Part shown: piece by piece, positions 1 to 8,418 of the stretch | Position numbering within the stretch: the first letter of the stretch is position 1 | How the letters are laid out: every line of letters starts with the position of its first letter | Origin: UBA2287 sp037442025 | GTDB lineage: Bacteria; Bacteroidota; Bacteroidia; Bacteroidales; Tenuifilaceae | Assembly (NCBI GenBank): GCA_037442025.1 | Contig: JBBIRB010000015.1 | Location: 1 to 54,902 of the forward strand | Reading direction: 5' to 3' | Length of the DNA stretch: 54,902 nt | The notes under the pieces: model-generated | What the model saw: the letters and a program-made list of their open reading frames with translations, nothing else | Databases searched by the model: none | What the model was told of the DNA's origin: nothing | Translations under genes and position numbers: made by a program

Positions 1-8
1 GGGGTCAT
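1..8 (-). CDS. Start of a further gene, cut by the left edge
   Basis: An ATG on the minus strand lies 3 bases beyond the stop codon of the iron-sulfur protein gene and reads off the window. In this kind of operon the next gene is often an NrfD/PsrC-type membrane quinone-interacting subunit. With fewer than three codons visible, that identity is only a guess from context. Confidence 0.35.
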
Positions 9-11
9 GAG

Positions 12-950
12 TTAAGCTTTTGTCTCTTCGTTTTCGGAATATGGGAAAAGTCTGTTTTTAGGAGGCAAATAGAAAATACGTGGTTTTGTACCCAATTCAG
101 GGTAAAGCTGGTAAGCAGCATTATCGGTAAGCAGCTTGCTAAGCCTTACTGTTTCTTTTGTTGTTCCGTTGGTTACAGCATCCTCGTTGGCGTCGCCAAA
201 ATAGAACACACCGTTAGGACAGGCTGTTACACAGTATGGAAGTTCCCCCTTTCGCAACTTGTCGGCGCTCATAAGGCACTTGGTTATGGTCCCTTTTTTC
301 TGGGGAACATTCAGTTCTACATCGTAAACCGTTTCGGCAAATTGCTCGGCATCCTTGGGTTCGAACCAATTGAAGGTACGAGCTGAATAGGGACAGGCTG
401 CAATACAAAAGCGGCATCCGATGCAACGCTCGTTATCGATGAGAACGGGGCCATCGTTGCGTTTAAAGGTAGCATCCACAGGGCAAACCGATACGCATGG
501 CGGATTATCGCAATGCTGGCATGGTTTGGGCATATGGTAGGGCTTTGTGCGCGGCGTGTCCTGCATTTGTAGGGTGTTAATATGGTACTGGTCGGGGCGA
601 AGGTGGTGCGCTTCCTGGCACGATTCAATACACTTGCGGGCGTTACGGCACTTTGCCAAATCGATTACCATCACCCAGCTCCTACCCTCAATGCCCTGCC
701 TACCCCGTTCCTGTAGTTCGGAAAGCAGATCCCTATCGACACTCTTAACATGTATGCTATCGACCTCCACCACTCTGCCATCGGCAGTTAGAAGTTTAAT
801 GTTCTGGCCCTTTTTGGCATCTTCAAACTTCTTGGCCGAAAAAAGGGCAGCACCAACAGCAAAGCCGCCCAAACCAATCAATCCAACATCTTTAAGGAAT
901 TTTCGCCTCGATTCAACTTCGGTCGAGTGCTTTTTGGTGGGTTTTTCCAT
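12..950 (-). CDS. Tat-exported 4Fe-4S electron-transfer subunit (DmsB/NrfC/HybA-like)
   Basis: This 312-residue protein is an electron-transfer subunit of the type that passes electrons between a membrane quinone partner and a periplasmic redox enzyme. The N-terminus has a twin-arginine signal (SRRKFLK, residues 15-20) followed by a hydrophobic stretch to about residue 38. Cysteine groups lie at 101/107/111, 144/147/152/156, 176/179/182/186 and 225/240/244. The two middle groups are complete. The first has Ala104 and the last Ser228 where a cluster cysteine is usual, so two clusters may have an altered ligand. The start at 950 is chosen because the upstream TTG at 974 falls inside the predicted -7 promoter element. 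The following gene begins 3 bases after the stop, so the two are co-transcribed. The exact enzyme it serves is not visible in this window. Confidence 0.85.
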   Translation of the reverse strand: MEKPTKKHSTEVESRRKFLKDVGLIGLGGFAVGAALFSAKKFEDAKKGQNIKLLTADGRVVEVDSIHVKSVDRDLLSELQERGRQGIEGRSWVMVIDLAKCRNARKCIESCQEAHHLRPDQYHINTLQMQDTPRTKPYHMPKPCQHCDNPPCVSVCPVDATFKRNDGPVLIDNERCIGCRFCIAACPYSARTFNWFEPKDAEQFAETVYDVELNVPQKKGTITKCLMSADKLRKGELPYCVTACPNGVFYFGDANEDAVTNGTTKETVRLSKLLTDNAAYQLYPELGTKPRIFYLPPKNRLFPYSENEETKA

Positions 951-971
951 AGGTTTATAATAGAGTTTCAC

Positions 972-1004
972 CAAAAATATAAAAAAAATCGTTCGGTGCT
1001 CGAA
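972..1004 (-). promoter_or_regulatory. Promoter of the iron-sulfur protein operon
   Basis: On the minus strand TATTTTTG (979 to 972) matches the Bacteroidota -7 consensus TAnnTTTG exactly. A weaker TTCG stands 21 bases upstream in the -33 position. Transcription would start near 965, shortly before the ATG at 950. Confidence 0.5.
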
Positions 1005-1220
1005 ATTGAAAGCATATAGGGTAATTCAGGTTTAGATTAAAAATGAATAAAGAACCAAACTAAGTTCCACTTGCCACTCAAGTTTCCACTAACCAATGCC
1101 CTCGGGAGCAACTCAGATCATCCTATTCACTCTGAATAATTTAAATTTCACAAAACCGTTCATTGAGCAACATCATCACATTTTCTGGGATATGGGGTGC
1201 TATTGGTAACGCATTTATTC

Positions 1221-1228
1221 TATTTTTG
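1221..1228 (+). promoter_or_regulatory. Promoter -7 element of the siaC-like gene
   Basis: TATTTTTG is an exact match to TAnnTTTG. It lies about 40 bases before the ATG at 1268. No convincing -33 TTTG is seen at the usual distance. Confidence 0.45.
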
Positions 1229-1267
1229 TGGAAACGACCAGTACTAAATATCCTAATCTTATTTTAT

Positions 1268-1642
1268 ATGGAAAAATTCTCGCTAAGACCTACTGAAGAT
1301 TTACCCGGGGTAACTGTCGACCCCGATCAGGGACTCATTGAATTCTGGGGGCAATCGCTTCCTGAGGATAGCGTGGTATTCTTCAAACCCATAATAGAAG
1401 CCATTGAAAAATATATTGCTAATCCCAAGCCCAAAACGGTAGTCAACCTCAAGCTCATTTATCTTAACACCTCCTCGTCGAAAAAGATGATTGAAATTGC
1501 TGGTCTGCTTGAAGGAATTTACAATAACGGATTGACCGTTGAGGTGAACTGGATTTGTAAGAGCGAAGACGAGGATATGGTTGATGAGGGCCGTGAATTT
1601 GCGCGGCTTGTTGGAATACCTGTTAATATTTTTACTTTATAG
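1268..1642 (+). CDS. siaC: SiaC-like regulatory phosphoprotein (DUF1987)
   Basis: This 124-residue protein resembles the SiaC/DUF1987 family. Visible family traits are the start MEKFSLRPTEDLPGV, the VDPDQGLIEFWGQSLPED segment, and the LIYLNTSSSKKMI stretch, where a serine/threonine is the phosphorylated residue in Pseudomonas SiaC. In that system SiaB phosphorylates SiaC, the PP2C phosphatase SiaA dephosphorylates it, and unphosphorylated SiaC activates a diguanylate cyclase. Here a PP2C phosphatase gene lies 1.5 kb downstream, separated only by a ktrB-like gene that looks foreign. No SiaB kinase or GGDEF protein is visible in the window. The start at 1268 is chosen because a -7 promoter element sits at 1221-1228, inside the longer open frame. 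Confidence 0.75.
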   Translation: MEKFSLRPTEDLPGVTVDPDQGLIEFWGQSLPEDSVVFFKPIIEAIEKYIANPKPKTVVNLKLIYLNTSSSKKMIEIAGLLEGIYNNGLTVEVNWICKSEDEDMVDEGREFARLVGIPVNIFTL

Positions 1643-1668
1643 TCAGCGGTCATAAATTAATTTAAAAG

Positions 1669-3012
1669 ATGAAGGAATTACTTTTAAAATTGAACCTTGA
1701 GAAGTTATTAACTCTTGGATATTTTTCAAAAATTCCACAACGACAACTTTTTTATGGTTATTTATCCTATATTTTGTTCGGAACAGTATTATTATGTTTG
1801 CCATTTTCCCAAAAACAATATGTTAGCATAATAGATAATTTATTCACTTCTGCATCTGCAGTTTCAACCACAGGATTAGCAACAATAAGTATATCTGACT
1901 ATTATACGTTCTTTGGACAAATAGTTGTAATGCTCCTTATTCAACTTGGCGGTATTGGATATATGACAATAAGTTCATTTTTGGTTTTAAATATTACAAA
2001 CCATTTCACACAAAATGAAACTACGGTATTAAAATCGGAATTTACTTTACCTCAAGGCTTCACACTGCGTAATTTAATTCGTTCTATTGTTATTTTTACT
2101 TTTGTTTTTGAACTTTTCGGAGCAATTGCATTATTTTTTACATTTTATTCTTGTGGTGCTGAAAATCCTATTTGGTTATCAATTTTCCATAGTGTTTCTG
2201 CTTTTTGCACAGCTGGATTTGGACTTTATAATGATAGTTTTGAACAGTTTAAATACAATACAAATGTAAACATTGTTCTATCTGTTTTAAGTTACGCCGG
2301 GGGTATAGGATTTATTGTTTTACTTGATTTTGCAAGAAAAATTCGTCATAGAAAATATAGAATATCTTTTACAAGTAAGATAATCTTAATTTTAACCTTA
2401 TTGCTTACTATTTTTGGAACTACGCAACTGTTTGTTCATGAACCATCTATTCAAAATCTTGATGATTACTCAAAATTGAAGGTTTCGTTTTTTCAAACAA
2501 TGACCGCTATAACAACTGTGGGTTTTAATACAATTCCAATTTCAGTTTTGCACCCCTCATCATTAATGGTAATTGTTATTTTAATGTATATTGGCGCTTC
2601 ACCGTCAGGTACTGGTGGTGGCTTAAAATCTACAACTTTTGTTGCTATAATTGCATATGTAAAGAGCAGATTGTCCTCCTCAACGGAAGTGACAATTTTG
2701 GGCAGTAAAATTCCTAAATACAGATATAGAGCCGCATTAACCTCTTTTATTTTGTATACCTCGGTTTTGTTTTTTGGAACTTATTTGTTGACATTCACAG
2801 AGAATTTATCCTTAATGCAATTACTATTTGAAACCTCATCTGCCCTTGGAACCGTAGGATTAAGTACTGGAATAACAGGTACTTTAACACCATTTGGAAA
2901 ACTTGTTTTAATTTCATTAATGTTTATAGGCCGGGTAGGTGTGCTTACTTTGGGAAACGCTCTGCTGATAAAACATAATAAAACAGTGGTGGAAAATGAT
3001 TTAGCAATATGA
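1669..3012 (+). CDS. ktrB: KtrB/TrkH-type potassium transporter subunit
   Basis: This 447-residue integral membrane protein belongs to the Trk/Ktr/HKT potassium transporter superfamily. Four pore-loop selectivity-filter signatures can be read: STTGLATI, CTAGFGLY, TTVGFNTI and GTVGLSTG, each with the conserved glycine and surrounded by hydrophobic helices. Length fits KtrB (about 440-460). KtrB normally works with a cytosolic RCK regulatory subunit (KtrA/TrkA), and none is encoded nearby. The gene is visibly richer in A and T and uses AT-ending codons far more than its neighbours. It splits the siaC-like gene from the PP2C gene, so horizontal acquisition is likely. Possible cassette edges are discussed in the findings. 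Confidence 0.88.
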   Translation: MKELLLKLNLEKLLTLGYFSKIPQRQLFYGYLSYILFGTVLLCLPFSQKQYVSIIDNLFTSASAVSTTGLATISISDYYTFFGQIVVMLLIQLGGIGYMTISSFLVLNITNHFTQNETTVLKSEFTLPQGFTLRNLIRSIVIFTFVFELFGAIALFFTFYSCGAENPIWLSIFHSVSAFCTAGFGLYNDSFEQFKYNTNVNIVLSVLSYAGGIGFIVLLDFARKIRHRKYRISFTSKIILILTLLLTIFGTTQLFVHEPSIQNLDDYSKLKVSFFQTMTAITTVGFNTIPISVLHPSSLMVIVILMYIGASPSGTGGGLKSTTFVAIIAYVKSRLSSSTEVTILGSKIPKYRYRAALTSFILYTSVLFFGTYLLTFTENLSLMQLLFETSSALGTVGLSTGITGTLTPFGKLVLISLMFIGRVGVLTLGNALLIKHNKTVVENDLAI

Positions 3013-3165
3013 CAAAAACGGGTACATACAATGTGCGCTAATTGCCGGCTGTTGTGGTAAATTGATATATTGAGCAAGAAAGAAACATTTATGCCATTTT
3101 AAAACCTAAATGCTCTGTATTCCGGTAAAAATATTTTTTCTGTTGAACCTCTTTTTAATCGCACC

Positions 3166-5055
3166 ATGAGACCCTTAACATACCTTACAAGCATTCTAAT
3201 TCTTTCGTTTATAACAATACCTCTACTATGCCAAAATCGGCTTACCCCTCAGGTACAAGCCGAAATAGCAACAACCCTCCAGCAGGCAAAGGATTTCGAA
3301 GTGAAGGGCGACCTTAACCAAGCTGCCACACTTTATTCCCAGGTAGCCAAAACGTACTGGGTAAATGGTGCTCCCAATGCAGCCATCGAAAATTTTAATC
3401 TGGCGCTACAGTTAGCCAACAGAATGGGCAATAGAAATGCTGTGCTCAACTTTCACAATAGCATTGGAATGGTTTGTATCGATAACAATAATTTTTCGTT
3501 AGCACTCGAGAATTTTCGCAAATCGTTCGAAATTAGCACTGCTCTGAACCGAAAGCCCGACATGGCCATGTCGCTATTGAATATTGGTAACGCTCACCTT
3601 GAATTGGGGAATTTGGCTGCTGCTATTAAAAATTTCGAAGAGGCTCTTCTCCTAGCAAAGGAGCTGAATGACCCCAAGCTTTTAAGGAGCTGCTACTCGC
3701 AGCTGGCCGAAACATACCAGAAGCAAAATAATCAGGCAAAAGCAACCGAATACTTCACCCTGTATGCTGCCCTAACCAAAAAAATACAGCAGGAAGAGAC
3801 CCAAAAGCGCGAGAGTGAGGCCCAAGCAATGGTGCAAACGGCGCAGCAACGGGCTACTACTGCCGAAGCCCAAAAAGAGGCTACAGCCAAGGAATTGGCA
3901 TCGAAGCAGCAGGTACTCGAAGAAACCGAAAAAAACCTCGAAGTGGCCGAACAGTTATCGCAAGAGCAACAAATGCAAATAGAATTACTTAACAAGGACA
4001 AACTTTTGAAGGAAGCCACCATAAGAGCCCAACGAATGGTGAGAAACATTTTTATTGTAATTGTTATTGCCAGTTTGGCCTTTGCAGCTCTAGTATACAA
4101 AAACCTGAAAGAAAAAAAGAGAGCCAACCGATTGCTTGCGCAACAAAAGCAAACCATTGAAAAACAGAATATTGAACTTCAAGCTGCACTAGAGCATAAC
4201 GAGAAGCAGAACCGCAACATAACCAGCAGCATCAATTATGCGCAACGCATACAGCAAGCTCTCATGCCCTCGGAGGATGCACTGCAGAGCGTTATCCCCC
4301 AGTCCTTCGTACTGCTTGAACCACGCGATATTGTAAGTGGCGATTTTATGTGGTTTACCGGCTATACCCATCCCAAAAAACTGAAAGGCAACTTTAAAAA
4401 GCATTTTATTCGGATGCACAGCCTGAACGAAGACGAAAGCGGAATTCTCGTTTCGGCGGTCGATTGTACGGGGCATGGCGTACCGGGAGCTTTCATGAGT
4501 ACAATTGGAGTGAACCTGCTTGAAACCATAACCCGAAACGGTGTTGTTACGCCCAACGAAATTCTGAATGAACTTCACCTTTCGGTCCGATACCTGCTAA
4601 AGCAGCAAAATTCTGATAATACTGACGGCATGGATATGTCGCTTTGCGCCATTACCAATAACGGAAGGCAGTTGCTTTTTTCGGGAGCCAGAAACCATTT
4701 AATTACCATAACCAACAACGAACTTACCATTATTAAAGGCGACCCGGTTCCCATTGGTGGGCCCCAGTTCGAAGAGTTACGAATTTTTACTCTGCATCAA
4801 ATCAGTATCGATGCACCTACCAACTGTTACCTGTTTACCGATGGGTACATTGACCAGTTTGGGGGCATTGGTCCTGAAAAATTCAGCACCAGAAGGTTTA
4901 AGGACTTGCTGCTTAAAATTTATCGATTACCTTTACACGAACAAAAAGAAATTCTTCGAAATACAGTCGACAATTGGCGAGGAAATAAATACAAACAAAT
5001 AGACGATATTCTAGTTGTTGGTTTCAAAATTGGTGATGAAAATATTGACATATAG
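3166..5055 (+). CDS. TPR-containing PP2C (SpoIIE-type) serine phosphatase
   Basis: This 629-residue protein has a signal peptide (about residues 1-22), tetratricopeptide repeats (about 30-210), a glutamine/glutamate-rich coiled coil (about 215-290), one transmembrane helix (about 294-312), a short second coiled coil and a C-terminal SpoIIE/PP2C phosphatase domain (about 360-625). Metal-binding motifs are readable: DIVSGDF, AVDCTGHGVPGAFMS and FTDGYIDQFGG. The topology places the TPRs in the periplasm and the phosphatase in the cytoplasm. Phosphatases of this type dephosphorylate anti-sigma antagonists or SiaC-like proteins, and the nearby siaC-like gene is the obvious candidate substrate. The next gene starts 6 bases after the stop, so it heads a tight operon. 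Confidence 0.88.
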   Translation: MRPLTYLTSILILSFITIPLLCQNRLTPQVQAEIATTLQQAKDFEVKGDLNQAATLYSQVAKTYWVNGAPNAAIENFNLALQLANRMGNRNAVLNFHNSIGMVCIDNNNFSLALENFRKSFEISTALNRKPDMAMSLLNIGNAHLELGNLAAAIKNFEEALLLAKELNDPKLLRSCYSQLAETYQKQNNQAKATEYFTLYAALTKKIQQEETQKRESEAQAMVQTAQQRATTAEAQKEATAKELASKQQVLEETEKNLEVAEQLSQEQQMQIELLNKDKLLKEATIRAQRMVRNIFIVIVIASLAFAALVYKNLKEKKRANRLLAQQKQTIEKQNIELQAALEHNEKQNRNITSSINYAQRIQQALMPSEDALQSVIPQSFVLLEPRDIVSGDFMWFTGYTHPKKLKGNFKKHFIRMHSLNEDESGILVSAVDCTGHGVPGAFMSTIGVNLLETITRNGVVTPNEILNELHLSVRYLLKQQNSDNTDGMDMSLCAITNNGRQLLFSGARNHLITITNNELTIIKGDPVPIGGPQFEELRIFTLHQISIDAPTNCYLFTDGYIDQFGGIGPEKFSTRRFKDLLLKIYRLPLHEQKEILRNTVDNWRGNKYKQIDDILVVGFKIGDENIDI

Positions 5056-5061
5056 TACAGA

Positions 5062-6027
5062 ATGAGTTCGAAACTATCTTTTTTATTACTATTTCTGGTT
5101 TTCCAAACAATTACTCCGCTTATTGCACAGGAAACGGGCAATGATAATTCCTTCATTTATACCGATTCAACCGGCCAAGTCTATGTAAAAATCGGAAAAC
5201 CCATATATTTTTTCATTAAGCCAACCGAAGGCAATGAAAGGATGGTTGCCTTACCTGCAGAAGGAAAAGACACACTACCCTTGATATTCGACAGAGAGGG
5301 TACCCACTATATTGCCCACCGAAGTGCCCAAACAGGAAAAAATGTACGTTTTAAATTGGTTGCCGATGGAACATCGCCCAAAACGGCTGTTACCTTTTCG
5401 CAGGGATTACTTTTTGTTTACAATAACACTTATTTTGTTGAAGCGGGTGCCGCTGCCTTAATAAGCGCAACCGATAACCTATCGGGTGTAAACCAAACAT
5501 TTATTTCAACTAACGTTACCAATTTTGAATTGCACACAGGAGATGCCATCCCTTTCAATAATTCTGGTGAAACGGCTCTGAATTTCTACACTACCGACCG
5601 TGTTGGCAATTCCGAAGCCATTAAAACCATTCGGGTATTTGTGGCTCAGGATGGAACTGTTGAAATGAAAAACATTTACTTCGACCTGAATAGCTCCAAA
5701 TTGCGAAACGAATCGTTCTCGGAGCTCAACAGGTTGGCCAACCTGCTTAAAACCTATCCCAAGGTACGAATTGAGCTCCACGCCCATACCGATTCGCGGG
5801 GGAATTCGGCGTATAACCTTAAACTTTCCGAAGATCGAGCCAAAAACACGCTCGAATATTTGGTAGCCAGGGGCGTTCCCCGATGGCGAATAAAGGCCAA
5901 GGGCTTTGGCGACACCATGCCCGTGAACGATTGTAAAAAGGGAGAAAGATGCACCGAGGAGATGCACCGCCAGAACCGAAGGGTTGAAATTATCATTTCA
6001 AAAATTCAGGAGGAAGGAAATAATTAA
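5062..6027 (+). CDS. OmpA-family peptidoglycan-binding envelope protein
   Basis: This 321-residue protein has a signal peptide (about residues 1-23, ending at LIAQ), an N-terminal beta domain of about 170 residues, and a C-terminal OmpA-like domain (about 205-315). The OmpA domain shows the usual signatures: FDLNSSKLRNES, the ELHAHTDSRG loop, NLKLSEDRAKNTLEYL and the closing NRRVEIII. It should sit in the periplasm and bind diaminopimelate in peptidoglycan. The N-terminal part is clearly related to the start of the next protein; both share a YTDSTG...G.P segment and a later VGN-type Ig-like module. Gaps to the flanking genes are 6 and 5 bases, so it is co-transcribed with the phosphatase. Confidence 0.85.
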   Translation: MSSKLSFLLLFLVFQTITPLIAQETGNDNSFIYTDSTGQVYVKIGKPIYFFIKPTEGNERMVALPAEGKDTLPLIFDREGTHYIAHRSAQTGKNVRFKLVADGTSPKTAVTFSQGLLFVYNNTYFVEAGAAALISATDNLSGVNQTFISTNVTNFELHTGDAIPFNNSGETALNFYTTDRVGNSEAIKTIRVFVAQDGTVEMKNIYFDLNSSKLRNESFSELNRLANLLKTYPKVRIELHAHTDSRGNSAYNLKLSEDRAKNTLEYLVARGVPRWRIKAKGFGDTMPVNDCKKGERCTEEMHRQNRRVEIIISKIQEEGNN

Positions 6028-6032
6028 GCATT

Positions 6033-7724
6033 ATGAATTTACTCAAACATACAATTCTAATACTAATCATCCTTCAATTTGGGCTTTTGGTAAAATTAAA
6101 TGCTCAGAAAGTTGAACCAGTATACACCGACAGCACCGGAAAACTATTCATTAATTCGGGAACTCCTGTACACATCTACATCAGTACCAATGCTAAGGGA
6201 ACCAATGCAGTGCAGTTACAAAGCGAACAACCCGAGGGTAACCCACTAAAATGGGGCAATCATGGTCCAAAACTTCTTTCATACGTAAACCTATACACAG
6301 GAAAACAGATTCGCTTCGATCTGTTTGCCGATGGGCTCCCACCAAAAACCTCTACAGCATTCGAACCCAACAAGGGCTACCAGAAGGAAAACACCATTTA
6401 CCTTTCGGAGGGTGCACTTATTGAGCTTAGCGCTCACGACTCGAACTCGGGAACCCAAAGCATTTTCTTCTCGGTTAATGGTAGTAACTTTTCTCGATAC
6501 GAAAACCCTATTGCTTTCGATTCCGACGGTAAATTTGTAATCCAATTTTATTCTGTCGACAATGTTGGGAACCAAGAGGATGAAGGGGAACGAATTATTA
6601 TTATCGACAGTACACCTCCCACATCAGCGCATCAATTTGGTGGCCCCGTTTTCGATAATATTGTAGCCAAAGGCACTACAATTGCATTGAGTGCAACCGA
6701 TGAGATTGGGGTTAAGTCCACCCATTTTAAGTTGAACGATGGACCCCAAACCCCATATACTAAACCCATTGCAATTGGGCAACTACCCGAGGGCGAGCAT
6801 ACTATTTATTGGTTTTCAATCGATTTGGTTGGAAATACTGAAGAACCCAGGAGCCTCACATTTTTTGTCGATAAAACCCCTCCCCTCGTTTTCGAAGAGA
6901 TAGTTGGAAACAACTACATGATTGCAGGAAAAGAATTCTCATCGGGAAGAAGCCAGCTTCGCATTGTAGGGGTCGATAACAAAGCGGGAATAAAAGATAT
7001 TTTCTACTCCATAAATGGAAAAGAATTCGTTCGATACGAAAAGCCCATCTACTTATCCGACATATCCAGCGCTATTACCATTCGTTCCTATGCCATTGAT
7101 AATGTGGGCAACCGAAGCGAAGGCGGCACTTCGGGGCAGCAGTTTGCAATGCCCGAGGTGGACATAACAGGTCCAAGCGTGGTGTATTCCTTCGATGGAA
7201 AACGTATTGTACTTAGAGATACCCTTTGGATAAGTTCTACTACCCAAATTGGCATTTTGGCTTCCGATAAGGGCTCGGGAGTGAACCGTATTGAATTTAA
7301 ACTGAATGATCAGCCCACAATTCCCTTTTCAGAAAAATTCTCGGTAAATACCAACGGGTATCAACGTGTATCTGTCACCGCCTTCGATAATGTTGACAAC
7401 TTAAACATTGTAAACTTTGGTTTTGGCGTAGATGGTGATGCTCCCGAGGTTTTTTACCACTTTTCGCAGAAACCACACCGGACCGAAACCCTGAACGACC
7501 AAACAGTACCGGTTTTTTCGCAAGTACTAACAATGTTTCTGGCAGCCACCGATAATATTGCAGGACTCGAAAGTATTTCCTACTCTATTAACGGTGCTAA
7601 AGAACGAACATATACCGAACCAATTAGCGGATTTAAGCCTGGCAACATCTACCATTTGAGTATTAAAGCTATTGACAAATTAGGCAACCAATCGAATATT
7701 TCGGTACAATTCAAAGTTGAATAA
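6033..7724 (+). CDS. Secreted Ig-like (OmpL47-type) repeat protein
   Basis: This 563-residue exported protein has a signal peptide (about residues 1-24) and then at least five repeats of about 90-100 residues. Each repeat contains an SATD/AHDS/AVD-like strand, an F.LN or YSINGxxxxxY segment, a YTEPI or YxKPI turn, and a closing DxVGN motif. This pattern resembles OmpL47-type or chitobiase-C-terminal-like beta-sandwich repeats, which are adhesion or scaffold modules. The N-terminus is paralogous to the preceding OmpA-like protein, but there is no OmpA anchor, T9SS signal or enzyme motif. Its function is unknown. Its position between an OmpA anchor and a PrsW-like protease suggests an envelope sensing or structural role. 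Confidence 0.75.
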   Translation: MNLLKHTILILIILQFGLLVKLNAQKVEPVYTDSTGKLFINSGTPVHIYISTNAKGTNAVQLQSEQPEGNPLKWGNHGPKLLSYVNLYTGKQIRFDLFADGLPPKTSTAFEPNKGYQKENTIYLSEGALIELSAHDSNSGTQSIFFSVNGSNFSRYENPIAFDSDGKFVIQFYSVDNVGNQEDEGERIIIIDSTPPTSAHQFGGPVFDNIVAKGTTIALSATDEIGVKSTHFKLNDGPQTPYTKPIAIGQLPEGEHTIYWFSIDLVGNTEEPRSLTFFVDKTPPLVFEEIVGNNYMIAGKEFSSGRSQLRIVGVDNKAGIKDIFYSINGKEFVRYEKPIYLSDISSAITIRSYAIDNVGNRSEGGTSGQQFAMPEVDITGPSVVYSFDGKRIVLRDTLWISSTTQIGILASDKGSGVNRIEFKLNDQPTIPFSEKFSVNTNGYQRVSVTAFDNVDNLNIVNFGFGVDGDAPEVFYHFSQKPHRTETLNDQTVPVFSQVLTMFLAATDNIAGLESISYSINGAKERTYTEPISGFKPGNIYHLSIKAIDKLGNQSNISVQFKVE

Positions 7725-7731
7725 CCTGCAC

Positions 7732-8418
7732 ATGGGTTCCGTAACAACCATTATACTTTCTGCCCTCCTCCCGGTTGTACTTGTAGCAACCCTTTTCTAT
7801 TTCCTCGACCGGAACCCAGAACCACTGAAGGAGATATTACGTGCGTTTGGTGTTGGAATTCTTTCGGTAGTTTTTACCATTGCATTAGGACTTGTGCTGC
7901 GAAGCGCAATGGAAATTGATGGTACGTTTATTAGTTCGTTGGTTAATTCATTTTGGAACGCTGCGCTGGTTGAAGAAATATCGAAGTATTCCGTTTTCAT
8001 GCTTTTCATTTACCGCCGTAAACACTTCGACGAGTGGTACGATGGCATACTGTATGGTATTACCGTAGGGCTTGGTTTTGCCTTTGTTGAGAACATACTA
8101 TACTTTTCTCAACTTTTTTCCGATTACGGGTGGAGCATTATTGTAACTCGCAACATCTTCTCCATGCCGGTACATGCCCTTATTGGTGGAATCATGGGGT
8201 TCTTTATTGGCTGGGCAAAGTTTTCAAAAAAATCTACTTTCTCTGTTGCTTATCTTTGGTTGGCGTTACTTGTACCAATAGGGATTCATGGTTTTTTCAA
8301 TTTCTTTTTAATGTACCGCGAGAGTCAACTGGCCATTCTATCGTTTATCCTTTCAATTTCACTTTGGTTTGTTGTGCTAAAATTGAAAAGAGCCTCGCAA
8401 CTAGAAAAAATGAGATAA
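7732..8418 (+). CDS. prsW: PrsW-family intramembrane metalloprotease
   Basis: This 228-residue protein has about seven hydrophobic helices and the PrsW signatures: VEEISKY (EExxK), FAFVEN (FAxxEN), HALIGG and a C-terminal IGIHGFFNF histidine. In Bacillus subtilis PrsW makes the first cut in the anti-sigma factor RsiW, releasing SigW during envelope stress. No anti-sigma factor is encoded in the window, so the substrate is unknown. The start at ATG 7732 follows the previous stop by 7 bases; a TTG at 7717 overlapping the preceding gene is the alternative. It is the last gene of the phosphatase operon. Confidence 0.85.
   Translation: MGSVTTIILSALLPVVLVATLFYFLDRNPEPLKEILRAFGVGILSVVFTIALGLVLRSAMEIDGTFISSLVNSFWNAALVEEISKYSVFMLFIYRRKHFDEWYDGILYGITVGLGFAFVENILYFSQLFSDYGWSIIVTRNIFSMPVHALIGGIMGFFIGWAKFSKKSTFSVAYLWLALLVPIGIHGFFNFFLMYRESQLAILSFILSISLWFVVLKLKRASQLEKMR

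Larger units (their letters stand above)
951..1267. other. Divergent intergenic region
   Basis: This 317-base stretch separates the leftward iron-sulfur operon from the rightward siaC-like gene. Apart from the two promoter elements listed separately, I see no gene, RNA or repeat in it. An open frame runs upstream from the siaC-like gene to 1163, but it encodes a hydrophobic extension that the family does not have and it contains the promoter. Confidence 0.6.

Noticed and set aside
547..960. A plus-strand reading frame opposite the iron-sulfur protein gene.
   Set aside because: It is a shadow of the real minus-strand gene, has no family features and no promoter.
1163..1267. An N-terminal membrane extension of the siaC-like protein.
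   Set aside because: The family is soluble and starts at MEKFSLRP; the extension contains an exact -7 promoter motif.
1669..3012. The ktrB-like gene as a broken or decaying gene.
   Set aside because: It is full length, all four selectivity-filter glycines are intact and there is no frameshift; only its composition is odd.
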